Source: Eleginops maclovinus (taxonomy: Eukaryota; Chordata; Actinopteri; Perciformes; Eleginopidae). From it: a stretch of 64,000 nt of DNA. The DNA lies in NCBI RefSeq assembly GCF_036324505.1, contig NC_086350.1:18527532-18591531 (forward strand), given 5' to 3'. Positions 27,518 through 38,480 of this stretch are shown here, piece by piece. Position 1 is the stretch's first letter, and the number at the start of each line of letters is the position of its first letter. The translations under genes and the position numbers were made by a program. Under the pieces are notes generated by a model, which was given only the letters and a program-made list of their open reading frames with translations, was not told the DNA's origin and did not search any database.

Positions 27518-28171
27518 AAGGTTTAATATATTGTATGTTTCAGAATTGCCAAAGGAAAACTGGATGAAAGCCTAAATGTTCTGTAAGACTTGCTTGTATG
27601 TGTGGTTTTGTCATTTGTTAACAAACCAAACATTGCAACATAACTTCTGCAATTAATCATTAGATAATTAAATTAAATATTCCCTTTTTAAAAACCCTCT
27701 TTCATTGCATTAGCTCCAATGATTGTAATTCACTCTGTGATTAAGTTTCCTATGTCCTAGTCATTTTGATTTATGAAGATTATATATCTAGATGTACAGC
27801 TTTGTGATGAACATTAAAAATCAGTTCCTCATACACCGAAAAACAAATTGATGGAAATTGAGTTCAATTTTTTCCAAGTTGCAAAGGTGAAACGTAGGCA
27901 GAATTAGAGGTTTCTTTTATGAATAAAATACTCAATGTAATATAATGATAATAATCAGTTCAAGAGCGCCCTCATCTGGATTATAGTACCTTGGTTTTAA
28001 TTTCGGCATACATATAGTTCCTACTTTCCTGTTTCCGGAAAGGTATTGATGTAACACAGTCTGATTTGCAAACATCCGCTGTAGTTTATTGCAGGATTAT
28101 GAAAGCCGGACAGGTGACCCCCACTTTGTAACAGTGTCAGTGAATATACCTAGACAGATGGCCTTGTTTGG

Positions 28172-31100
28172 ATGGCTTATTTAGCTCCTCAGCTGGGACA
28201 CGTTCGCATCTTTATCCCTGGTGTGTCCGCGCTCAGGCTGATCGGCACGGCCGGGATGGCCGACATGGGTATGGTTCTGAGTCGTTCCCCGCTGGAGCGG
28301 CTCGACTTCAACAACATTGCGCTCAAGAAACTTCCCCTGGACTCCTCTGAAGAGCAGGGGGTAAGGCAGGTGAAGGGAGCTTGTTTCTCCCGGGTGAAGC
28401 CGCAGCCACTCACCAGGCCTCGGTTCGTGGCGGTGTCTCACGAAGCTCTCGCCCTGCTGGGGCTGAACGGAGAGGAGGTCATGGCTGACTCTCTGGGTCC
28501 GGAGTATCTCAGCGGATCCAAAGTCATGCCGGGCTCCGAGCCTGCTGCTCACTGCTACTGCGGACACCAGTTCGGCCAGTTTGCCGGCCAGCTGGGCGAC
28601 GGGGCGGCCATCTACCTGGGCGAAGTGAAGGTCCCGGCCGGCCAAGACCACGAACTGCTCCGGGATAACCCAAGCGGCCGGTGGGAGATTCAGGTGAAAG
28701 GAGCTGGAAAGACTCCTTATTCCAGGTACACTGAGAGGTGTAGTGTCAGTGTGAGTTAGCAAGATATGTTTGCCTAAACAACTTTTATAAAACGCACCAC
28801 AGATTACAGAAACACATGCTGTAAGACTTCTATACAAATCATCTGTTTCTACAGCACCCACAGTTATTGGAAGCTTATTTACTTATAGGATTATTGCTGG
28901 TCTGACTTTGTATCCTCATAGTTAATTGCACTAATTGTAACACACTTTAGATTCAAGTGTCAGCTAAATTAAATATAATGTAATACTAAGGAGTACATTG
29001 AAAATTGTCAAACGACTTTTTGAGAGGGATTTCAGATGTTGTTGTTTTTGTCCAACCTATCAATTTTCTGACTATGTCTATTCTGTCCTCCATAGACAAG
29101 CTGATGGACGTAAGGTCCTGCGCTCCAGTATAAGAGAGTTCCTGTGCAGCGAGGTGATGTTCTTCCTGGGTGTCCCCACCACCAGAGCAGGCTCCGTCGT
29201 CACCTCTGACAGTAGGGTTGTACGAGACGTGTACTACAGCGGGAACCCTCGTAACGAAAGATGCTCTGTGGTTCTCCGCATTGCTCCCACCTTCCTCAGG
29301 TGAGGCCATGTTGTCCCCCTTTCATCTATTATGTGTCTTTAGATGTTGACACATGAGTTGTTTATTTTAGATGTGCACTCTCTGAGCAGGTTCGGATCCT
29401 TTGAGATCTTCAAGCAGGCCGACGAATTCACGGGTCGTCAGGGTCCCAGCTACGGACGTGATGAGATCCGAAGTCAGATGATGGATTATGTCATAGAGAT
29501 GTTTTACCCTGACATCCAGCGAAATCACCCTGATAGAGTGGAGAGGAATGTTGCTTTCTTCAGAGAGGTAAGGGCATATGAGTGACATAAAGACAGAAAT
29601 ATTTTCAAAGGGATAAATCAAATCAGCAGGTTGCCCGCTTCACATTACAGTTTGGAGCCAAGAACACTTGGATCCTCTTATCCTGTTAAGCTGCTGTGGG
29701 TGGTTCAATGACAGAATCTGCTGAGTCACTGTGACCTATGCTCAATATGAGATTAGGACATTAAATAAGGCATTACATTCTGGATGACATTTTCCTTATT
29801 CAGATGGTTCTGGATATGCAGTTCACCCCTTTTTAATGTTGGATTACTCTCTTCTCCCTGTTTGCAGGTGATGTGCCGCACGGCTCGACTTGTGGCTCAG
29901 TGGCAGTGTGTTGGTTTCTGCCATGGAGTCCTGAACACGGACAACATGAGCATCCTGGGACTCACGCTGGACTACGGTCCATATGGATTCATGGACAGGT
30001 TAGACAATTTGTGGTTGAGTGTCTTGGTCGTATTGCTCAAATTCAGTTTGTCCTGTATGGTTGTTTAATATTTGAGTTGAAAGAGCCCGTTTATTTTTTC
30101 TGTGACACTCTCTTAATGTCATATAGAAATAGTTTGGAATCATAACACACATTATTTTTAGTCTTCATAGTCTCCACGCCGCATTTTAAAACACTTTTTT
30201 CTCTTTTCTTCTCAGGTTTGATCCAAACTTCATTTGCAACGCCTCAGACAACTCTGGCCGATACTCCTACCAGGCGCAGCCAGCTATCTGCAGGTGGAAC
30301 CTGGTGAAGCTAGCGGAGGCACTCGCTCCAGAGCTGCCGCCAGACAGGGCTGAGGCCGTTATTGATGAGTACCTCGATCTGTATAATGGCTTCTACCTGG
30401 AGAACATGAGAAAGAAAGTCGGCTTATTAAAGAAAGACGAGCCGGAGGATGAGCTCCTGATCACAGAGCTGCTGCAGACCATGCACAACACAGGTGGGAT
30501 GGGAGTGGATAAGCGTAATTAATTTGCTAGTAGGGTGGTCACAATATCACATTTTCACTGTTCGTTCAAAATAATGAATAATTATGTGTTTTATTTATAT
30601 GATATAAATATTTCCTTTTCAATATAATATAATGTTACCGTTATACTAACAACAGGTGTATTGGGACAAGCTTATTACCTAGTTAAAGCGTCAGATGAGA
30701 GAGCATTTATTGTATTTAGAGATAAAAGGTTTGGGGATGCAATTCATATTTATATTACTGCAATGAAACATATTTCCTTAATCAATTTTCCATATTTACA
30801 TATTGCCTCAGTTTTTTAAGCTTTTGTCTCCACCCTGTTGCAGGTGCTGACTTCACCAACACCTTCCGCAGCTTGAGTCAGATTTCCTGTCCATCTGAGG
30901 GAGAAGGGGAAGAAGAAGAGGAGCTTGTGAGGAAAGCCACAGAGCTCCTGCTGCAGCAGTGCGCCTCCTTAGAGGAGCTCAAGGCTGCCAACAAACCCAC
31001 TATGGATACACGGTAAGGAAGACATGCATGCTGCATATTTGACAACCACTATATATTGCCCACCAATGTGCCAGCATCAGTGATTTAGAATAGGTTCACA

Positions 31101-34100
31101 TTATTGTCTCGAGCAGGGGTCTTCAACGTTTTTCAGGCCAAGGACCCCCAAACTGATGGAGAGATGGAGCAGGGACCCCCTATTATATACAGTGGGGCAA
31201 AAAAGTATTTAGTCAGCCACCAATTGTGCAAGTTCTCCCATTTAAAAAGATGAGAGAGGCCTGTAATTTTTATCATAGGTATACCTCAACTATGAGAGAC
31301 AGAATGAGAGAAAAAAATCCAGAAAATCACATTGTAGGATTTTTAAAGAATTTATTTTCAAATGATTGTGGAAAATAAGTATTTGGTCAATAACAAAAGT
31401 TCATCTCAATACTTTGTTATATACCCTTTGTTGGCAATGACAGAGGTCAAACGTTTTCTGTAAGTCTTCACAAGGTTTTCACACACTGTTGCTGGTATTT
31501 TGGCCCATTCCTCCATGCAGATCTCCTCTAAAGCAGTGATGTTTTGGGGCTGTCGCTGGGCAACACGGACTTTCAACTCCCTCCAAAGATTTTCTATGGG
31601 GTTGAGATCTGGAGACTGGCTAGGCCACTCCTTCCTTGAAATGCTTCTTACGAAGCCACTCCTTCGTTGCCCTGGCGGTGTGTTTGGGATCATTGTCATG
31701 CTGAAAGACCCAGCCACGCTTCATCTTCAGTGCCCTTGCTGATGGAAGGAGGTTTTCACTCAAAATCTCACGATACATGGCCCCATTCATTTTTTCCTTT
31801 ACACGGATCAGTCGTCCTTGTCCCTTTGCAGAAAAACAGCCCCAAAGCATGATGTTTCCACCCCCATGCTTCACAGTAGGTATGGTGTTCTTTGGATGCA
31901 ACTCTGCATTCTTTCTCCTCCAAACACAACGAGTTGAGTTTTTACCAAAAGGTTCTATTTTGGTTTCATCTGACCATATGACATTCTCCCAATCCTCTTC
32001 TGGATCATCCAAATGCCCTCTAGCAAACTTCAGACGGGCCTGGACATGTACTGGCTTAAGCAGGGGGACACGTCTGGAACTGCAGGATTTAAGTCCCTGA
32101 TGGCGTAGTGTGTTACTGATGGTAGCCTCTGTTACTTTGGTCCCAGCTCTCTGCAGGTCATTCACTAGGTCCCCCCGTGTGGTTCTGGGATTTTTGCTCA
32201 CCGTTCTTGTGATCATTTTGACCCCACGGGGTGAGATCTTGCGTGGAGCCCCAGATGGAGGGAGATTAGCAGTGGTCTTGTATGTCTTCCATTTTCTAAT
32301 AATTGCTCCCACAGTTGATTTCTTCACACCAAGCTGCTTACCTATTGCAGATTCAGTTTTCCCAGCCTGGTGCAGGTCTACAATTTTGTCTCTGGTCTCC
32401 TTTGACAGCTCTTTGGTCTTGGCCATAGTGGAGTTTGGAGTATGACTGTTTGAGGTTGTGGACAGGTGTCTTTTATACTGATAACGAGTTCAAAAAGGTG
32501 CCATTAATACAGGTAACGAGTGGAGGACAGAGGAGCCTCTTAAAGAAGAAGTTACAGGTCTGTGAGAGCCAGAAATCTTGCTTGTTTGTAGGTGACCAAA
32601 TACTTATTTTACCGAGGAATTTACCAATTAATTCATTAAAAATCAGTCAATGTGATTTTCTGGATTGTTTCTCATTTTGTCTCTCATAGTTGAGGTATAC
32701 CTATGATAAAAATTACAGGCCTCTCTCATCTTTTTAAATGGGAGAACTTGCACAATTGGTGGCTGACTAAATACTTTTTTGCCCCACTGTATATTGTATA
32801 ACATTGTGTTATATTAAACTGGGCCTAGTGCCATGTGTAAACATACCTACCCTGTTATTGTGCATTCAATACTAAGCTATTCAATTAATGCACGGATTCA
32901 TATATTCATGTTTTATTTTAAACATGTGCAAGGTTGGCCGTGCCACTGCCATTTATAATCATACAGCTTGCATACAACACTGAATTATCAAAATAATTCA
33001 AAGATTCATGTTTTTATTTTAAACTGTAGAGGGACTCCTCAAGCCGTCTCTGGATGGCACACATACTCCCACATTAGTGAGTTGTCTGAACCTTACATGT
33101 CTGAGTTACGAAACAATCAATTCTTTCTCCAAAAATACAAAATATATTCTTTTCAATAATATTGCAACGCTGTCCTTATATCTGGGATCTTAGTCAGCAG
33201 GGGACTGAATAGGGAAACTTGACAGGGCCAGCGTGTGTCATGCGGCCTCATGATTGGCCCAGCAGCGATAAGGTTGGTTCCTCATCTTTGTGTACAGGAG
33301 GCTTGGCAGGAAAGCGTAGGCTAGTCTTGTGCTGTGAGTGAAAGATAACATCTTCTGCCTCGGTTTATCCGCCGCTACAATATGTTGGATTCATTTTAAC
33401 GTGTATTTAAAGACATTTACATTTGTGGGAAAAAAATTGGTTGAAAATAAATAAATTGTCTTATCAACCAACAATTTCTTGACCCCCGCCTGTAGTACCT
33501 CCAGGGACCCCCTGTTGAAGACCTCTGGTGTAGAGGCTCTTAAATATCACTGATACTTTTGGATGGCTTTAAGGGAACATTGAAATCAGTAGACCTCAGA
33601 TTTAGAGTAATGAGAGTAACGCAATCTGATTTCCTGCCTAACATAACCCTTTTTTATGCATGGAAGTCTAGTCAGTGGAACAGACCTTAGTCATGTCTTT
33701 GTTCTGGTCTCAGATTTCGCTACGTTCCATAACGTTTCTAACCACAGTTAAAACCTTGATTGCCTGTGCTGGCAGCAACGCTCCTCTGCTTTCTCCAACA
33801 GGCAAATAAAGATTAGAACCATTGTGATTTCTACCTGCTGTTGACAGAGAGCTGGCGATGCTGCTCTCCATGGCTCAAAGCAACCCGGCGTTGTTCCAGA
33901 TGATCTCAGACAGAGCGACAATTTCGAGGCAGTTGGACATACTCAGCAAACTGAAAGACCTGATGGAGACCAGCCAGGAAGAGCTGCAAAGCAAACATGC
34001 GGAGGACTGGAGCGGCTGGATCACACGGTATAGGTGAGATTCAAGGGGAACATTACTATGCAGAGAGGGAAAAAGGCGAGAAATATGAAGGAAATTATGA

Positions 34101-35901
34101 CTAAGAAAAACAGCTGGCATGTAAAACAAGGGGTAGAAGGTGGAGGAAAAGGATAAGAGATTTGTTGGTCGATGGTGATTGGTGGAAGTGTGACTGATGG
34201 GGGGGGGGGACAGACATGAAGAAGAGGAAATGGGCTGTTGAGCCCGACAGGCCTCCACCCCGTGACTGTTTTGTGTTATCACTACTGAAAGGAAGCGTCT
34301 GGCGCGGGAGCTGGAAGGCCAGAGCGATGTGCAGGCCGCGCATGAGGAGAGGGTGAGGGTGATGGACAGCACCAACCCTCGCGTGGTGCTCAGGAACTAC
34401 ATCGCCCAGCATGCAATTGAGGCTGCAGAAAATGGAGACTTCTCTGAGGTCAGGCTTAGATCCACTATGATGCCTTTGTCATTTTGATGGAAACATTTGC
34501 ACTGAAACCTTGAATGCCAAATCATCATATCTTTGTTTTTTGTTAAGACTGTTCTGAAATGGGGTTTAGAAAAACAGTTTATACAGGCCGTCAATTTTTG
34601 CATTGCAAGAAGTTTCAGGGTAGCAAAGCAAAGATTAGAATACATTTAAAGGGATATTCAAAAAAGTAAAAACATCACTAACACTAGATAAAAAGAAAGC
34701 TCTTTGGTAGGAAATACAAATATTGAAAAAAGAAGAAAGGTCGAAGACACTCTTCTGTCATATAGTAAAATATTTATTTATGCTTTGGAACACCCTGGAA
34801 AAGTTGTTTGTGCTGCTACATATTGATTGTTAACTATGATAGCATGAATAGATATGAAAGAGCAATACGAATTAAGTTTTACTGCCATTTTGCCCGTAGA
34901 GTAGGCTTGGGCCTTCTTTTTATTTTACACTTAAATGGTTATTTTCGATGTTCTGAAGTGATTTTCTATGAGGGACCCAAACATATTGAGTATATTACCT
35001 AGAGCAGACTCGCAGCACACCCCCTAGCTTTGAGACAGGACTCACTGCACAGGCCATGTTCTCCTTTGGATGTGAGCATCAGAAACTTATTTTAACCAGC
35101 TAAAACAAGCTCACCAAAAGATTCAACATTAGTTTTAGTGTATGCTATATTTAGAGTTTTCTCCCTGCTTTGCCTTGCTGTCAGACAGCTACTTCTGATG
35201 AGGAACTAAAGCACTTTTATTCATCTATGTTAAAAGCCACCAAACCCTTTGTTCTGCAAAGTTATATTTCAGTTATTTTCAATGGAGCCTGGTTGCTTTG
35301 ACAAGAGCATAGATTGATACAACAGTTTCAGTTCCCCATCAGAAACATAGATTGTTAAGTTGTCTCCAGGCAAGATAAAACAGTGAAAATATTCTAAATA
35401 TAGTGCACACTAGATTTTTTGTAGGTAGATAAAATACTTTTTTTGCTGCTTTCCCTTTCAAAATAAGCAACAGTCCAATGTGCTTGGCTTTTGTGTGTCT
35501 GTTTCTCCAAGCTGGGGGCGTGTTGACCTCCATCTAGCATGAATACCTCATATAACACTACTTCCAAACATTCAAACTTTCCGTTTAAGGTACCCTCAGT
35601 TCCTCAGCTCCTTTCAGCTTCAATGTTTCACTTCAGGGTGTTCACCTGTTCTCACTTCCTCTCTGTGCTGCAGGTCCAGCGGGTCCTCAAGGTCCTGCAG
35701 AAGCCTTTCTCCTCCCAACCCGGTCTGGAGAGTCCTGCATGGGTGGGGGGAGGCCAGGCCACCGAACAGGGGGAGAGCGATGAAGAAGAAGAGGAGCAGC
35801 AGCAGCAGGCGGCATCTACATCAACAGCCAGAACTCCTGTTCCCTATGACAGCAAGCCCCCAACCTGGGCTAATGAAATCTGTGTCACATGATCTTCGTA
35901 A
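28172..35901 (+). CDS. selenoo: Selenoprotein O (mitochondrial protein AMPylase), UGA recoded as selenocysteine
   Basis: SELENOO is a mitochondrial pseudokinase-fold enzyme that transfers AMP from ATP to protein hydroxyls. Exons are 28172-28725, 29096-29299, 29390-29567, 29868-29998, 30216-30493, 30844-31012, 33848-34033, 34292-34448 and 35674-35901. Together they encode 694 residues (human 669). Conserved residues are all present: the nucleotide-binding Lys in EIQVKGAG (about residue 176), Glu in [10 protein letters not shown] (about 199), Asp337-Asn338 in HGVLNTDN and the metal-binding Asp347 in DYGPYGF. The final exon reads CVT-UGA-Ser-Ser-stop. The UGA at 35890-35892 matches the family's CVTUSS ending, so the true stop is TAA at 35899-35901. 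The first ATG gives a leader suited to mitochondrial import; Met29 (MADMG) is an alternative start. Intron 6 is swollen by nested transposons. Confidence 0.97.
31190..32789 (-). mobile_element. Tc1/mariner transposon, nearly complete, IR/DR type
   Basis: A 1600-bp element flanked by TA target duplications (31188-31189 and 32790-32791). The outermost 111 bp of each end (31190-31300 and 32679-32789) read as exact inverted copies starting CAGTGGGGCAAAAAAGTATT. Inner copies of AAGTATTTGGTCA near 31379 and its complement near 32594 give two binding-site-like repeats at each end, the IR/DR layout of fish Tc1 elements. The end sequence resembles that of widespread fish Tc1 copies of the Passport type, from memory. 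The transposase frame is broken once. Confidence 0.93.
31406..32426 (-). pseudogene. Tc1-like transposase, one frameshift
   Basis: The reading frame starts [20 protein letters not shown] at 32426 and runs to about 31625, where it shifts frame and continues to a stop near 31406. Total length would be about 340 residues, normal for Tc1 transposases. It has an N-terminal paired-like helix-turn-helix region with a [10 protein letters not shown] linker. The DD34E catalytic triad is visible as [17 protein letters not shown] and, after the shift, [10 protein letters not shown]. No stop codon interrupts either part. The protein is probably inactive because the last catalytic residue lies beyond the frameshift. 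Confidence 0.9.
35890..35892 (+). other. selenoo: Selenocysteine codon (UGA) of selenoo
   Basis: The in-frame TGA lies after TGT GTC ACA and before TCT TCG TAA, giving C-V-T-U-S-S-stop, the exact C-terminal signature of vertebrate SELENOO. A plain translation would end the protein three residues early. Confidence 0.95.
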
Positions 35902-36015
35902 TAACTTCCTTGATTGTTTCCTGCCTAAAATAATAAGAGAGTTATAAGGTATTTTAGACAATGTTTATCTTTTATCTTTTTATGCCTGTACAACTCTCTT
36001 TTACTATGGCAGGCA

Positions 36016-36101
36016 GCGTCAGGGAAGTTAGCATGAGCCACGACACCCCATAGGCTACCCAACTCATACAAGGCAGACAGGGAGTGAGGTGAATTTGATG
36101 C
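36016..36101 (+). promoter_or_regulatory. selenoo: Candidate SECIS element in the selenoo 3' UTR
   Basis: About 125 nt after the Sec codon a hairpin with SECIS landmarks can be drawn. The basal stem pairs GCGTCA (36016-36021) with TGATGC (36096-36101). The 5' quartet ATGA is at 36033-36036 and the 3' GA partner at 36091-36092. After 11 nt a CC lies at the apical side; SELENOO SECIS elements are known to carry CC instead of AA there. The upper stem has mismatches, so this is a candidate, not a proven fold. Confidence 0.5.
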
Positions 36102-36109
36102 ACAATTGC

Positions 36110-37560
36110 AAATACAAATATGATATATCCTAGGTTATATGAAAAGCTTTTAGCTGTAACTGAAAATAGCTAAAACAATGGAGTTCAAGTAATTCATTTC
36201 AAGTTCTTCATAAAAAATAATTGGCTTCAACATCAAAAATAACCTAATACAAGGAATTTGGTGGATGAATTCTTTTTGCGGAAGCCCTACAATGCAAAAT
36301 GCATTAAGGGGGGCAAAAACTGGAGAAAAAAACATGACTATTAAACATGAATGTCCCAAAATTATAATAATTTGAATATGCATCAAAAGACACTCAGATC
36401 GTTCCCTGCCTGCTTAGGATTTGATTAGGTATTAATGACGAATCTGACAACAAGTCCTTCAGTGACATGTCTGACTCTGAAAAACTGTGGGTTGCACCTC
36501 AGAAGAAACCAAAAAAATAACATGATGTGAGTGAGTGTGAGAAAGAGATAAGTGGAAGATTTTAGACATATACTGGAGTGAAAGGTAGTGATCCAACAAG
36601 CCGCAGTTGATAAACACGCACAATATTCTCCTGTTGTAGGAAGATTTGCCTTTTGCCATTGTCACAGCAACACTTTATATGCAAAGAGCCACTGACAACA
36701 CATTAGTCACCAAACATGTTCAGTGGGCAGTTAGCGCTAGAGTCGAGCAAAGTAGAAAATAAAACATTGTTAGAGGAAGTATATTGCAGGATGTGCCACA
36801 AATATGACCGCAAATAACAAATTTCCTTTAACTAATAAATCAGGACTAATAATAGCATGTCATATTTGAAAGAGGATCTTTTTGTTAGTTTGTCAATCAA
36901 AACCATTGTCAAAATTAAAGCTGGATTCTAGCACAAAAAAATGACAAATTGACAGCCAATGAGGTTATGTTCCGGAATTGTATTTTTCCTACAAAATTAT
37001 TAAATACATATGTTTAATCTTTTCCTTAATAATAGCCTTAATATATCCCAATAAACTGAGCAATCAATGCACATTTTGTTGTCTTTATTTACATATAAAT
37101 ACATACTTAACATAGTTTTTTATTTCATATGAAGAACTTTTATGTTTCTGCGTAACATATATAATGAATGGGATTACTGCACACAAAAACTAATCCTAAA
37201 ACGTGTTTTCTGTTGCCACAGTTTACACACTGTTGCATTTCAAGTTTGTTCAAAACACCACGGGTTCCTTGTTCTGTTTCCTGTACGCCTGTCATAGTGT
37301 AGTAATTATTTAACCACCCAGCAGTGTCTACAGCCCAGGGTGTAAGAAACACTCGTGTTCCAACACGTCTCAAACATCTTCTCAACCTATTCATGCTCGA
37401 ACAATGTGGAACATAGTAAAGGCTGTCATTCAAACCCAGCGCATGTGCCCGACGCTGCTATCCAAACTGCGCACTTAACAAACGGCTTTAAGGTAATGTT
37501 GTCAGCCGAGTCTCGTATTACTCACATTCCAGTCTCACATTTACCTTTAATTGTAGGCCT
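36110..37560. other. Intergenic selenoo-mapk12
   Basis: No coding sequence was recognised. TUBGCP6 and HDAC10, which separate SELENOO and MAPK12 in human, have no trace here. The left part may hold the end of the selenoo transcript; a weak leader region of mapk12 occupies the right end. Confidence 0.6.
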
Positions 37561-37751
37561 CCCGCAAGACTCGGGAGTGGCTTTGGGTGACCTCAGGGTG
37601 CGCCCTTAGCGGCTGACACGCAGAGCTGCGCAATGATCGAGGGTGAGCGCATAGGTGGGATCTGGGACAATGGGTGTGTAGCGTTGCAGGAGACAAAACA
37701 ACCAAAGAAGAGCCTCTACTAGACTTTTTGTGTTTACTTTTTATATATAGC

Positions 37752-38384
37752 ATGTCTAAGCGAGTGAGACCCGGCTATTACCGCCAAGAAGTCAACAAAA
37801 CGTCATGGGAAGTACCGGATCGGTACCGGGAGCTGAGGCAGGTGGGGACCGGCGCTTACGGGACAGTGTGGTAAGTGAATTCTGCGTCACAGGGAGACGA
37901 TCTAACTCTGATCGTACTGCGTGGTTAGTGGGGAGCAGGGTAACAAAGAAAGGGACGGAACAGATGGTCCCATGCAGGCAGAAGCTCTGTGCCACAGCCA
38001 AACAAAAGAAAAGTAGCCTATCTGCGTTCCGCAGAACACACGCTGCTTCACTTCCTTATATGATGGAGACACTTGCACACTGATACCTTTCGCTTTGCCG
38101 AAGGCTTCCTGTCATCTTTAGCCACTTCTGGAAGGCTCTGAAATTATGAAGCGCACATGGGTGCATGGTTCCGGGTGAAATATGAGCGCTCACACCCCGA
38201 GTTTAGGGATACACAACAATGAAAAGCAGCTTTGTGTGCACCTTTGTGCGTCTCGCAGCATGCGGCCCTCTTTGTTATCAATGATTAACTCTGTGGGCGG
38301 GTACTACTGCCCCGGCGGACTCAATGCAACTTAATAACACATGAACAACTCTGAGATATTGTTGGTAGGAAACAAGCTGGAGAT

Positions 38385-38480
<96 letters not shown>

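Larger units (their letters stand above)
31114..33527. mobile_element. hAT-like element in selenoo intron 6, interrupted by a Tc1 transposon
   Basis: The left end CAGGGGTCTTCAACG (31114) and the complement of the right end, CAGAGGTCTTCAAC (33514-33527), are terminal inverted repeats of hAT style. They are flanked by imperfect 8-bp duplications, GTCTCGAG at 31106-31113 and GTGTAGAG at 33528-33535 (6 of 8 match). Subterminal GGGACCCCCT repeats face each other. Removing the Tc1 insertion leaves about 0.8 kb without transposase coding, so the element is non-autonomous. Confidence 0.75.

Noticed and set aside
28181..28861. 226-residue open frame on the minus strand over selenoo exon 1
   Set aside because: It is a shadow of the GC-rich first selenoo exon; the + strand translation matches SELENOO throughout.
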